Shown in pieces: positions 9,936 through 21,716 of a stretch of 64,000 nt of DNA; within the stretch, counting starts at the first letter, position 1; every line of letters begins with the position of its first letter. Source of the stretch: Drosophila persimilis (Eukaryota > Arthropoda > Insecta > Diptera > Drosophilidae); contig NW_020825359.1 of assembly GCF_003286085.1 (NCBI RefSeq), positions 471,501-535,500 of the forward strand, given 5' to 3'. The notes below the pieces were generated by a model. It saw nothing but the letters and a program-made list of their open reading frames with translations, had not been told where the DNA came from and made no database searches. The translations under genes and the position numbers were made by a program.

Positions 9936-12900
9936 ATGGCGGCCTACTTGAATCGCACCTTCTCGCTGGTCACTGGCCAAACGGCGCCCAACGGGAACTC
10001 CGACACCGACGACCATCACTCCTCCTCGTCCACGGACACTGTTGACAAATCCACTGCTGGTCTCTCGCGTCACAATTCTCCACTACAATCGTCTGGCTCA
10101 AATACATCGATGAATTTTGCTTTGAACCCGGTTGGAATTGCGTCCGATACGCGGCTGTATCAACCGAATGGTAAATCTCCACTGCAGATCTTTGTGCGGG
10201 CCAAAAAGAAGATCAACGACATCTACGGAGAGATTGAGGAATATGTGCTAGAGACGACGACCTTTATTAATGGTAAGGAGTCGGCATTTCCCCTGTCATT
10301 GATCTGTATTAATTAATTTATTTGCTTTCTGAGCCAGCTTTGCATGCCGAAGCCGAGATCGTGGACAAGGCCGAACGGGAGCTGTTCGAGAGCTATGTGT
10401 ACAAGGTGGCAGCCATCCGAGAGGTGCTGCAGCGCGATCACATGAAGGTGGCCTTCTTCGGTCGCACCTCGAACGGCAAGAGTTCGGTGATCAACGCCAT
10501 GCTGCGCGAGAAGATCCTACCCAGCGGCATTGGCCATACCACAAACTGTTTCTGTCAGGTGGAGGGCAACGATGGTGGCGAGGCGTATCTGATGACTGAG
10601 GGTTCTGCAGAGAAGCTCAATGTGGTGGTGCGTACAGAGAGAGAGAGAGAGAGAACTCAAAAGAGTGGGCACGCTTGATCCCTGGATGGTCCTTTTTGCC
10701 AATTGCAGAACATTAAACAACTGGCGAACGCCCTGTGCCAGGAGAAGCTCTGCGAGAGCAGTCTGGTGCGCATATTCTGGCCCCGCGAGCGCTGCAGTCT
10801 GCTGCGTGACGATGTCGTGTTTGTAGACTCTCCCGGCGTGGACGTGTCGGCGAATCTGGACGATTGGATTGACAATCATTGCCTCAATGCGGATGTCTTT
10901 GTGCTGGTCCTCAATGCCGAGTCCACGATGACGCGTGCCGAGAAGCAGTTCTTTCACACAGTTTCCCAGAAGCTCTCCAAACCGAACATCTTTATATTGA
11001 ACAATCGCTGGGATGCCTCGGCCAATGAGCCCGAGTGTCAGGAGTCGGTAAGGCATTGCACACCCACCCCCCAACATATCCATCCTTCCTTTTGGCTGTA
11101 TAGTATTTCGATCTTGTAGCTAGTATCTCGTGTCTTCGCCTTTTCTTTCTGTCGTGTATGTTGATGTGTCTTTTACTTTTTGTTTACCACCCAACCAACC
11201 AAACAAACAACTGTCCAACTTTCATCACCGGCAGGATCTGGCCAAGGTAATGAAACACACAGCTAGAACCCAGAATCCTCCATACATACCGCCTGTTCTG
11301 CTCTGCTCTGCTTTGTCGTTCCCTGAAGAGTCGATTTCCCACCCTCCCTTTTTATTGAGTTGCCGGCCAGACGGAACAGAAGATCCTACCAATCTATAAT
11401 AAATATACGTTCAATTACCATCCCGTTCCCGCTCCCGTTCGACAGGTTAAATCGCAGCATACAGAGCGCTGCATCGATTTTCTCACCAAAGAGCTGAAAG
11501 TGAGCAACGAGAGGGAGGCCGCCGAGCGGGTGTTCTTCGTTTCGGCCCGCGAAACCCTACAGGCGCGCATCGAGGAGGCCAAGGGCAATCCGCCGCATAT
11601 GGGAGCCATTGCGGAGGGCTTTCAGATCCGCTACTTTGAGTTCCAGGACTTTGAGCGCAAGTTCGAGGAATGCATCTCGAAGAGTGCGGTCAAGACGAAG
11701 TTCCAGCAGCACAGCTCCCGCGGCAAGAGCGTGTCGGGCGATATGCGCTCGATGCTGGACAACATTTTCGAGCGGATCACGATCTTTCGCAACCTGAAGC
11801 AGGACCAGAAGACCATGCTCACGGACCGCATCCAGGGCACCGAGACTCAGATGATGCAGGTGACTCGCGACATGAAGCTGAAGATCCACACCATGGTCGA
11901 GGAGGTGGAGGAGAAGGTATCGAAGGCCCTCAATGAGGAGATCTGGCGCCTGGGCGTCCTCATCGATGAGTTCAATATGCCCTTCCATCCCGAGCGGCTT
12001 GTCCTCAACATCTACAAGAAGGAGCTCAATGCCCATGTGGAGAGCGGCCTTGGCAGCAACCTGCGCGCCCGCCTCTCCATTGCCCTGGCCATGAACGTGG
12101 AGTCCGCCCAAGCGGACATGACCGATCGCATGCATGCTCTGGTTCCCAACGAGCAACTGATTGTTAGCAGCACCAAGATGGCCCTACGCAATCAGCCCTT
12201 CGAGATGCTCTACTCGCTGAATTGCCAGAATCTGTGCGCTGATTTCCAGGAGGATCTCGAGTTCAAGTTCAGTTGGGGCATTACGGCCATGATCCAGCGG
12301 TTCACGGGCAAGGTGCGGGAGCGCAGCAAAAAGAATCAGCCGGCCTTGGCCAACCGTCAGACCAGTATAGGGGTGAGTCTTTCTAAAGGGAAATGAAATC
12401 GAACATCAGGATGAACTCTAATCCGGCTCTCGTCTCTTTTATGCAGCAGCAGCATGGCGTTTTAACGCCCGTTAGTTCGCCGGTGGACGACAACACACCG
12501 ATTTGCCTGTTGCCATCGCCTGGATCAGTAGTGGGGGGCATTACGCCCGAGCAATTGTCGCTGATCTCGCGATTTGCCCTCTCATCTGTCGGCGGTCAGG
12601 GCACAATGGGTGGCCTTTTGGTGGCCGGTATCGTAAGTATTATGTTTGCTGGGTTTCCTTTTTGTGTTTCTGCTGTTTGTGCAGCTAGCGACCTGTCGCT
12701 CCACTCTCCCTGGCCCACCCCGCCCCAAAATGCAGATTGTGTACGATCATTTCAAGCCGATAACATTCCATCGCTTACCCCACTTCCAGATGCTGAAAAC
12801 AATCGGATGGCGCGTCCTGGTCGGTGTGGGTGCACTCTATGGCTGCATCTACTTGTACGAGCGCCTGTCGTGGACAAATTCCGCCAAGGAGCGCACCTTC

Positions 12901-13260
12901 AAAAGCCAGTATGTGCGGCATGCCACCAAGAAGCTCAAGATGATTGTCGACCTAACATCGGCCAATTGCAGTCACCAGGTGCAGCAGTGAGTATCCATTC
13001 ATCCCAAAGAAACCACAAATCCATCCATCCATCCATCCATCCATCCTTTATTCTTCAGGGAATTGTCCAGCACCTTTGCACGGCTCTGCCGCACTGTGGA
13101 CACGGCCACCACCGACATGAATGAGGAGCTCAAGACGCTCGAGGTGCAGCTGAATTTGCTCGAGTCGAACCAGAAGCAGCTCAAACTCCTTCGGAACAAG
13201 GCCAACTATATACAGAACGAGCTGGACATTTTCGAGCACAATTATATATCAACGCAGTAG
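9936..13260 (+). CDS. Marf: Mitofusin, mitochondrial outer-membrane fusion GTPase
   Basis: Mitofusin is a dynamin-like GTPase that tethers and fuses outer mitochondrial membranes. I assign exons 9936-10272, 10338-10627, 10709-11047, 11446-12372, 12447-12632, 12790-12986 and 13059-13260, giving 825 residues, close to D. melanogaster Marf. G1 (GRTSNGKSS) is near residues 154-162, G3 (DSPG) near 249-252 and G4 (NRWD) near 308-311. The middle is the helical heptad-repeat region. A hydrophobic pair (GGLLVAGI, then [19 protein letters not shown]) forms the membrane anchor, followed by the C-terminal coiled coil ending in DIFEHNYIS. The start MAAYLNRT matches the family. The intron between 11047 and 11446 contains a possible 12-nt in-frame exon. 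The exon at 12790 has two further in-frame acceptors upstream, and the 12447 acceptor is a NAGNAG. Confidence 0.96.
11235..11246 (+). other. Marf: Candidate 12-nt microexon in Marf
   Basis: The sequence GATCTGGCCAAG is preceded by a pyrimidine-rich stretch and ACCGGCAG and followed by the donor GTAATG. It would insert four residues, Asp-Leu-Ala-Lys, between Glu-Ser and Val-Lys of the GTPase domain without changing frame, because both neighbouring junctions are phase 0. It sits in the middle of a 398-bp intron, leaving introns of 187 and 199 bp, both spliceable. I do not know of transcript support. Confidence 0.4.
13015..13046. repeat. ATCC tetranucleotide repeat in last Marf intron
   Basis: About seven tandem ATCC units fill much of the last Marf intron. 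The following TTTATTCTTCAG acceptor appears intact. Confidence 0.9.
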
Positions 13261-15512
13261 AGCATAAACGATCAAGGATCACCATTTGATATGAAAAGAG
13301 AGAGAGAGAGAGAGAGAGAGGAGAAGAAGCTTTACATAAACCGTGAAATGAGGGGGGCGGGTAGAAAATATATGTAAAACACACACACACCCGACTACAA
13401 CAACAACAATTGGCCCGTAGATTGGTTTTTTTTTCTTGTTTTGTTTGAAATTCTTTAAAATTATAGTATTTTTGTTTAATTTAATTTTTTTTATCAAAAA
13501 AAAAAAAAATCAATTATGCATGCTTTGCGACCAGAGCTCTTTTATGCTTTTCGGAACGGAACTGATCCGATCGGTTTTAAATTGTTGTTGTTAGAAAATT
13601 CATTTTAATTCCTAACTCTTATACACAATTCAGATTATATTATATAGCATTAACACTTATTATTATACACTATTATATTTTTTTGTTGTTAGTTGCTGTT
13701 TGTTGTTAAAACACACACATACATACACACTGTGAGCATGGCCTGGAAGCCATAAAATGAATTGTACAATCCCCCAGATAATGAAAATGAAACGAAATAT
13801 AAAACTTTTATCATATTATATTATTAGAGAGCAAACAAAAACTAGTGATTATTATTTTGTTCAGTTTATTTTGTATAAGAATAATGAAACGAACCGAATC
13901 TTTAGCAAACAAAAAATAATATATATAGTACCTATGTGTATATGTGGTATATGGTGAAATTCCCTCACAAAAATTTGATTAATTCACGAATTTTGGATGC
14001 TGGATGCTTCATTAAACGAATGAAACAAGGCAGAGTACAGTGTCCTCCAGGGTGTATCCGTTGTCCTGCTTTTCGGGAATATCACTGTATATCTATATGT
14101 ACATATATATCACGATTATTGGATGGATGGTTCGTTCGGTTGGGGGTGGCCGTTGATGCTCGTTGAACAAAAACCAACAAAAAGAGGAAAAACTATTTAA
14201 GAATGTAAGAAACTATTGTTCATCCTAAATACGGAATAAACTGGAATACATCCATGCATATATTGTAAATATTCTGCGATGTTCGCTAAAAGCTTGATGG
14301 GGGGAAAAATTCTGGGATTCTATTAAATTTTTAATTTTTTTTGTAACTTTCGCTATATGGAGAGAGAGCGCTACAGTAAATAAATTGTTGTCAGTCTAAT
14401 TGAATGGGTCTCTTGTCTAGTTTAGGTGCTGCTGATTAAGAAATGCCGTGCAATGGAGCAGAAAATATCGAAAAACATGCCCTGCATTCCATAGGAGACT
14501 TCAATATTTGGAGGTGAGCAACAGAGAGTTCCCTCATAGGATTTCGGGAATAAGAGCCAACAAAGGACTTCAGTTCATTAAAAACCTAAATATACAGGGA
14601 TCCTCCACATATTTCCTACTGGCCGGTTGAAAATCTATGCATCAATATACATATGGTCGAAATGCAGACCTGGAGATAATAATCGTACAGAAGGGGTCTT
14701 TAAGAGAGATATGTACATGACACATACATCTATTCATAATAATAATAATGTGCATGATATGGCCGTCTTTTATGGTATATGAAAAAACCCCAAAAGAAAT
14801 TGAAATAGATGCCATCCTTAGCGTATGCCTTGTGGAAGTGAATCCTGTCTAAAGTACTTCCTCCTCCCTCGCTCTCTCCCTTTTCTCATCGCTGCATCTC
14901 TCTCTAACTACTGCACGTCCTGATTTGTTAGGAAATACCATCAGAAATCAGAGCAACAAATTTCGAAATAGTCGTTTTCTTTTAATTTATTTTTTGTTTG
15001 AATCGCGCGGTGTTCGTTTTGGTTTTGGGGGAAACTCTGTTTCACACATAAAAAGTTCTTGTTGTTGGGGAAACATAAGTGGTTTTTGTTGCGTAAATAT
15101 GGTTAAAAAATGTACAAAAATTTGTAATTGCAATTTCGTTTGCTCACAGAAATAAATAAGATTGGAATCCACATTTGAAATGAATATATATACCTATATA
15201 TGTATGTATATATCTATATAAAGGCGTTTGCTCCCTATCTCGCTCCATTTCCTCCCAACCGATGAAACAGCTGGAACAGACATTAGTTCCGTTCTGTTCC
15301 TCTTAAATAGAGATATGTTTGTTGCGATACAGTAAAGAGGGAAGAGCAAACTACAGGTGTAAAGGCGGCTGCTGGCGAATGGCGTTTTTGCGGGGTGGAT
15401 TGGTTTTCATAGGTAGACAATTGGATGGACTGGCTCCTCCTTCACCAGCACCTTGGGGAGCCGCAGACCCAATCCTGAGTAGAAGCAAATACCACAGCTG
15501 TGCGGGATGGAT
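13261..15512. other. Marf 3' flank and PpV 3' flank, no gene seen
   Basis: The stretch lies between convergent Marf and PpV. It has a GA repeat at about 13299-13321, a poly-A tract at 13496-13509, AT-rich DNA, and an AATAAA at 14235-14240 that could end Marf. Open frames are short and of low complexity. PpV 3' untranslated sequence presumably occupies the right part. Confidence 0.5.
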
Positions 15513-16587
15513 TTAGAGGAAATAGGGCGTGGTATTCTGCTTGGGTATGACACGCTCATCGTCGGGCACGGCCAGGAAGATCTTCGTTGTCCGCTGCTGG
15601 GCCGTCTCGAAGCTGAGGATGGCCGCCACATTCCCGCAGCGGTAGCAGTAGTTGGGCGCCGACCAGACGGTCACCAGCTTGCCATCGAACATGTACTTGA
15701 TGCCCTCGTTCACCAGCTGATGGGCACGACAGATCAGATCGAGATTATTGATGGCCATGAAGTCTTTGGTGACATTGTGGCCAAAGAGCCAGCCGGCGCC
15801 GCGCGGACTCTGGCCCCAGTATTCCATGTCCTCCGGGTCGGACCAGACCAGATCACAGAAGGCTCCCTTGTACGGTATCTCACCATTTCTCTCGATGGTT
15901 CGTATTTGATCCAGGGTTATAATCTCGGGACTCAGGCCGCCATGCACGCACAAGATCTCCTCGTCAATGATCTGCAAGCAGAAAAGAAAGCAACAAAGCG
16001 GGTAAAACCGGGACAATCGCAACGCAAATTCGGGGGTTTCAGATCTCACCGCAGCTATGGTAAGCAGGTCGAAGACCTTGCAGCAGTATTTCCAGCCATT
16101 CGTGTTGCCGTACTTGCCAAAACACTCGTCAAAGAACCCATACACCTTGGTTATTTGTCGCGTCTCGTGGTTACCGCGCAACAGTGTGATTCGGCTGGGG
16201 TGGCGCGCCTTCAGCGTCAGCAGGCGGGTGAATGTCTCCAGGCTGTAGTAGCCCCGATCCACAAAATCTCCCATGAATATGTAGTTTGTGTCCGGCACCT
16301 GGCCGCCCTCCCGGAACAGCTGCTCCAAGTCATAGAACTACAAAGGGGCGACAGTTCAGGTTGCATATCAGTTTTGGGACACAAAGCACGCTGCCTGGGG
16401 CTGGCTGCTTGGCGCCACTCACCTGGCCGTGTATGTCGCCGCAGACGGTGACGGGCGTGCTCACTGGCAGTATGTTCGTCTCCTCCAGGAGGATGTCGCA
16501 GACCATATCACAGAGCTTCCTCAATTCATTTTCGGGCAGGTACTTGCACTCCTTCACAATCTCTATCCATTTGTCCACATCGCCCAT
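15513..16587 (-). CDS. PpV: PP6-type serine/threonine phosphatase catalytic subunit (PpV)
   Basis: This is the catalytic subunit of protein phosphatase 6, a metallophosphatase of the PPP family acting in cell-cycle and signalling control with regulatory subunits. Reading on the minus strand the exons are 16587-16423, 16337-16050 and 15971-15513, giving 303 residues, the normal family length. The metal and catalytic motifs are complete: GDIHGQ at the end of exon 1, [21 protein letters not shown] and [11 protein letters not shown], with the PPP-type C-terminal tail ending in TPYFL. Introns of 85 and 78 bp have good consensus ends, and exon phases are all zero. The start MGDVDKW matches the family. 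It converges with Marf on the plus strand. Confidence 0.96.
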
Positions 16588-16649
16588 GTTGTCGGCTGGC
16601 CAAAAATTTTATATATTTTATTTTACTATTCGATCAAATATCGGACTTA

Positions 16650-16720
16650 TTTTTAAAATATACCGTCCGACTCTCAGAAATATACTAAGGTATACGGTGT
16701 CATTTTAAAAATATACCGTA
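16650..16720 (-). promoter_or_regulatory. PpV: Two Motif-6-like elements upstream of PpV
   Basis: On the minus strand the sequence ACGGTATATTTT occurs at about 16655-16666 and again at about 16707-16719, 70-130 bp upstream of the PpV start codon. It differs at one position from the Drosophila core promoter Motif 6 consensus KTYRGTATWTTT. Position and orientation fit the PpV promoter, but the surrounding DNA is repetitive, so one or both copies could be chance. Confidence 0.4.
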
Positions 16721-16820
16721 AATATACTGACGAATGCCAGTTCTATTATTTCTATTCTATTATACATATTCCTCGTTTTTGAAATACCGTCGAATATTCT
16801 TAGCTATACAGAACATTTAG

Positions 16821-17150
16821 CCATGCCCACATAATTTTATACGATTTATGAATAATTTTTCTACTTAACTGGCTTATTCTAAATACTTGCTTTTATTACA
16901 TTTTGCGTAAAAAAAGGTTTTAGCGAAAATGGTCAAACAAATGATACGTAATAAAACGTAAGAGAAAAGTCGTTCCAATTGCTCAATTTCTTTATTCTGT
17001 TGAATAATGCTGGCTAACTAAAACCCTTAGTTCTGCCCACATAATTTTATGCCGTTGAAGAATAAATTTTCTTTCTGATTGACTACTTTTAAGTACTCTC
17101 TTATATTGTATAGTGTAGAAAACAATATTTAAACAAAAAAGGTCAACAAA
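16821..17150. repeat. Diverged tandem duplication, about 210-bp period
   Basis: Two copies begin with TGCCCACATAATTTTAT at about 16824 and 17034. They stay recognisably similar for about 120 bp, including ATGAATAATTTTTCT versus AAGAATAAATTTTCT, the following ACTT/ATACT runs, and a closing AAAATGGTCAA versus AAAAAGGTCAA. The remainder has diverged with small indels. Confidence 0.65.
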
Positions 17151-17457
17151 AAAACAGTGGCAACGTAAGTCAGTGTGAAATGTCACGTCAACCGGAGTTT
17201 GGGCACAGGTATACCCTATTTCGTTGATATATATGAAGAATCTTTGTTTTTCAAGCTGTTTTAAAACGCAATTAATATAGAAATGATCTCAGATTGTTAT
17301 GTTTTGGACATATTAATGCATATGATTAGGGTCTTGTAAATATATCTCGATCGCGATACCCATATTTGGTTTCAGTAAGAAGACCACAACCTTCAAAATA
17401 TCGTTGATTGTACCTTTTCAACAGAGACTGACTAGTTTTGGTCTTTATTGGTGCATT

Positions 17458-17588
17458 AGATGACAAAAATTCTCTCAGTTCTATAATATCTATTTCCCAG
17501 GGTATGCAAAATGTTGCTCAATCCGCGATGACAAATATTTTCTCAATTCTATAATATCCTTTCCTAGGGTATGCAATGTTGCTTGCAT
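17458..17588. repeat. Tandem duplication, about 69-bp period
   Basis: Both copies carry GATGACAAA, then TTCTATAATATC, then AGGGTATGCAA and ATGTTGCT, with only scattered substitutions between them (about 17458-17520 and 17527-17588). The second copy runs directly into the inverted repeat at 17604. Confidence 0.75.
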
Positions 17589-17603
17589 GTTGCCGCAACA
17601 TGG

Positions 17604-17704
17604 GACGCGATTTTTGCTCTCGGCCAATGAAAATCGTCAAAAAAGCAACATGTTTTGCATTTATTTTTTGACGATTTTCATTGGCCGAGAGCAAAAATCG
17701 CGTC
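17604..17704. repeat. Perfect 41-bp inverted repeat with 19-nt loop
   Basis: The left arm 17604-17644 begins GACGCGATTTTTGCTCTCGG and ends in six A. The right arm 17664-17704 is its exact reverse complement. The loop is GCAACATGTTTTGCATTTA. A perfect 41-bp stem on a 19-nt loop is far beyond chance. The outer edges show no obvious target-site duplication or transposase. It could be a foldback element or MITE remnant, or a stem-loop formed at a rearrangement junction. Confidence 0.9.
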
Positions 17705-20700
17705 GACCCGTTTTAACCGGTTCGTAGTTTGGCGGTATATTTAAAAAAAAACTATGTTTATATGGATATAGTATTATATGAGGTGAACATCAAATCCATA
17801 TTTAAACTAGCATCTATGGAGGTCGCACTTCTTGAAGACACTTGCCCCACAGTATAAGAAAACTGTTATATTGTACATGCTTTCGATGCCAATTTTGTTT
17901 AATATAGAATACGCAAATTGGATCTAATACAGAATGTTGGTTTGCGACATTTTCGGTGAATGATCATACATATCTACATACATACATATGTACTGTATGG
18001 TTAGTGGTTCTACCCTACTGTGGCGGCAATCGTTGCGTTACACCAAGCCGATTGCTACGAAACTGAAGCGGGCTCTTTAAGTTTGCTGGCTGACAAGGGC
18101 TGCCTGCCATTAAATGGGCAGTTTTAAAAGGTTTTCAAAGTTCGACGCTTTCAGAGCGATTAAAACCTGAATATAAATTGTTTAAAATAATAGTGCACCA
18201 TACGAAGAGGGCCGGCATTTATTTGCACACACGAATTTCAGGAAGTGGAGCATGGCTGGCTGGCGGAGCAGACTCAAAAACAGTCCCCATTCATGGCATG
18301 GCTCAAAGCAGACGCGCCACTGGCCACAATTCAGTCGAATACTTACGGCGCTAGCAATCGGACGCGTTTCAAAACTTGCTCTCTGCCTTCTGCCACAACA
18401 CAGCCGAAGTCTGCCACAATCTGCTTCTGCTTCTGCAGAGCCCCCCTCCGTTTCCGTTTCTGCCTCCGTGACTGTCTGTGGAAAGTGTAAGCAACAAATA
18501 CAAATTGATTCAAGAGGGATTCGAGCTGCGGCTGAAATTTCATTGACGATTCCTTTGAGGCAAGACAGTCTCCATGCCACTTGCCACTACCAAATATCCA
18601 TCATCTCTGTGCCCCGTCCCCGTCACCGTCCCGTTCCAATTGCGTCAGGGTGTCGCGTGTTTTTCGGCCAGTCCAGTGCTAATTTTGGGCGCCACAACGC
18701 GTAGGCGTAAAGAGAAACTACACGGAAAGAGAATTTATTTGTTTGCATTTTTGTTTCGCTTTTTTTGGTGTGAAGAAATTGAAGCCCGGCAAAGGCAACA
18801 GCGTTAGCAAAAGCAAAAGCAGGCGGCCGCCGGAGACAATGAAAGCTGATTGAATATTTTATGCAAATTTCCATTGCAGCCACTCCGCGGGAAAACTTAC
18901 AACAGCAGCGGCACCAAATCATTGGGCAGAAAGAGTCGTCGAGCAAACAGGAAGTCGCAGGAAATCAGGTAATAAACCCACACTCGTAAATATTGTATAT
19001 TGAAAACGACACTCTAGAGGTCTCCCATCCTATCCCATTCCATCCGCAAGTGGGAAAGCTGAAGATCAAGGCCAGTCAGTCAGTCAGGCAGCGCGGGGAG
19101 GCCACTGGCGGAACAAGGCTAAGTTGCGGCTTATCTGCGTGTCCTGGTGCCACTTCTGCCACTGCCAAGGTGAAGGTCGTGCTGCAGTTTTTGTTGTTAT
19201 ATAAACAGCCAGCTAGGGGGACAGGGAGAGGGAGTCCCAGAGCGACTGGTCCAACCAACGTCCAACCCCCTGCTGTCAAGGGCTCACACTCACCCACTAA
19301 CCCAGTGCGCATGTCTCTCCTCGTCCATGGGTGTCCTTTGGCCTTGCCCGAAGACGGCCTCCGTCAGGGCCATCCTCCGTCGCGTCACCAGGGGGAGGGG
19401 GGCAGCATTGAACTTGACACAGGCCACCAGTGGCAGCAGGCAGCAAGCGCCAGCCTCCTGGTCTGCCTGATCCCCGCTGCAGAAGCCAGAAGCCACTTTC
19501 AATGCGACCACGAAACGGTTAGCGGTAACAAGGTTAGTGGGTTAACCGCTTGGAGTGGATTCGAGTGGAGTGGAGTGGAGTGGAGTGGAGCTGGGGGTCT
19601 GGTCTGTGGTCTCTCTTTCTTTCTTCTACGCCCCGGCGACGTGTCTCCCACCTCGAACCGCGGCCCGGATTCAGGCAAACAAACCCGTTAGCAAGTGCTC
19701 TGCACGCTTCTGATCGGCTTTAACTTTTCTTTGTCCATTAAAAGCCACTTACTCTTGGCCAAGACGACACTCGTCCGTCGATTACTTTCCCTGCTAATCA
19801 AAATTGAAAACCAAAAACAGAACCACGGAGCCACGGTCAAAGCCAGAGAGGGGGCGGAGGGTATGCAGAGCCTAATTGAAAGAAATTTGTTTGTTGCGAC
19901 ACGCTTGGACTTTGAAGTTGGCCATGACCATGGCCATGGCCATGGCCAAGGCGATGCCGATACCAATGCGAGACCGATGGCTGCCTCGAAGTGGCACAGC
20001 CATGGACCAAGTGAAATTGAGCGAGACGGCGGCTGCATGAATGTCGCGGAGATGGATCGCATTAGGACCGAATCGAAAACATGAAAAACAGTATCATGCG
20101 ATACGGGACTCTTGATAGAGATAGGCATGGGCATCCTCCTTATGCCGGATAGATGATAAACTAATTCGGTTTGTATCAAATTTGATAAAGCCACAAACAC
20201 AGGACACCTCTACCTATTCCTATGGCCATTGTTCCATTTTCTGCTTATTGGAACAAACAAGTGTTTTAATGGGGACTGATGGGGTTCTAACGTGTCGCAG
20301 GAAATGTTAAATAACCGATTAGTTTCGAAATGAACTTATAATGAATGGGGCTTGGTGGATTAATGAGTAAATTGTTTGGTCATCAAATGAAATGGCAATA
20401 AATTGAATGAAAGTGTGAGGAATGCAAGCGAGAAATGGGAACAGCTTTAATCAGCATTCAGTCCCCGGTTAATGATCGCCATGCCCAGTAGGTCAGTCAC
20501 TCACTCACTGGAACAGAACCTTTCTTCCCCAAAATATCCATTTCCATTCCCTCAACATCTCGACTCAAACAAATGTAAAATGAAATAAAATAAAAGAGGT
20601 TCGATGACTCGCGCGTGAATTGCATTTTAAAGCCGCATTTCACACTTGGCTGGCGGACATGGACCCGGACACGGACAGACAGACTGGTAGACTGGCAGAC

Positions 20701-21716
20701 TGGCAGACTGGCAGACAGGCAGACAGGCAGGCTCACAAAACGAATGAACTCAAAGAGCCAGCCCCACACGAACCCATGAGATGCGATGCGATGCGGTCCA
20801 ATCCAACCGATCCGATAATTGCATACAGGGAAACACAAGAAAAAACGAGCAACAAAAAAAAAAGCAAGTAAATATACAAAATTAAAACTCTCCAAAATAC
20901 ACAACAAAAACGAGAAAGAAAGGGGCCCGCCCGAAGCCATGGATACCCTGCCAAATCACAGCTGAATGCCATAGTAGTTCCTACAATACTTACCTTTCAT
21001 TCTGAGTACGGCCTGCAGTGAAAACAATCTGTGATCTGTGCTGTGGTAATGTGGTATTCAGATACTTTTCAAACTGAGCGACTAGGGGGAAGTGTTTATC
21101 TGTATAAGCTCGAGTACACATTTACTTAATGCTGGTATACTGGTTGCACACAATCATAATACCCTCTGGATGGGTAGAAAAAATGCTGTGGAATACTCGT
21201 ACAAGCGGGGGGATCGGGCCGGGGCTGGGGCCAAGACGAAGCCGAAGCCGAAGCCAAAGCCAAAGCCAAAGCCCCGCACTCGAAAGTTTTTTGAGACAAG
21301 TTAAATGAAAACCAAAACAAACTCATTAACTGCTGGTGGTGGGGCAGAGAGAGAGACAGAGAGTCGGGAAAGAGGGGCATTTGAAAAACTGAAAAAAAAA
21401 CTAAAAATAAACGGAAAATTACCGAGCAGCAACAATAGCCACACTTTACCTGGGGGGATAGAGGTAGAGATAGAGGTGGAGCTGTTGATGGAGCTGTTGT
21501 TGGAGTTGGCGCAGACTCCAATTTTCACTTTCACTGGGGTGTAGCCAGGGGCAGAGGTCGCGCTCTGATAAGCCCCCCAGAGAGGCAGACAAACGCAGAA
21601 TAATGCTCGTTGCTCTTTACTGTTCTGAACCGGTTACAATTCGCTTGCCGCCAAATGAGTCGCAAAACAGAGAGATGACCCAAAAAGGGAGATCGGGGCC
21701 GGGTCACGTGCTCCAT

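Larger units (their letters stand above)
16588..21716. other. Gene-poor 5.1-kb interval with local duplications and repeats
   Basis: No protein gene is convincing here. The left part (16.6-17.9 kb) is AT-rich with two local duplications and a hairpin. The right part (18.2-21.5 kb) is GC-richer, with a GGAGT repeat at about 19560-19590, a CCATGG repeat at about 19924-19945, a GACTGGCA/GACAGGCA repeat at about 20682-20730, and an AAGCC(A/G) repeat at about 21239-21274. Open frames of up to 232 codons (for example 18993-19691) are low-complexity and cross these repeats, so I do not call them. Confidence 0.55.

Noticed and set aside
15507..16451. 314-codon plus-strand open frame across PpV
   Set aside because: Antisense shadow of the PpV exons; it crosses both PpV introns without meaning.
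18993..19691. 232-codon open frame in the gene-poor interval
   Set aside because: It runs through simple repeats (TCAG and GGAGT), has no domain, and its codon use does not resemble the neighbouring genes.
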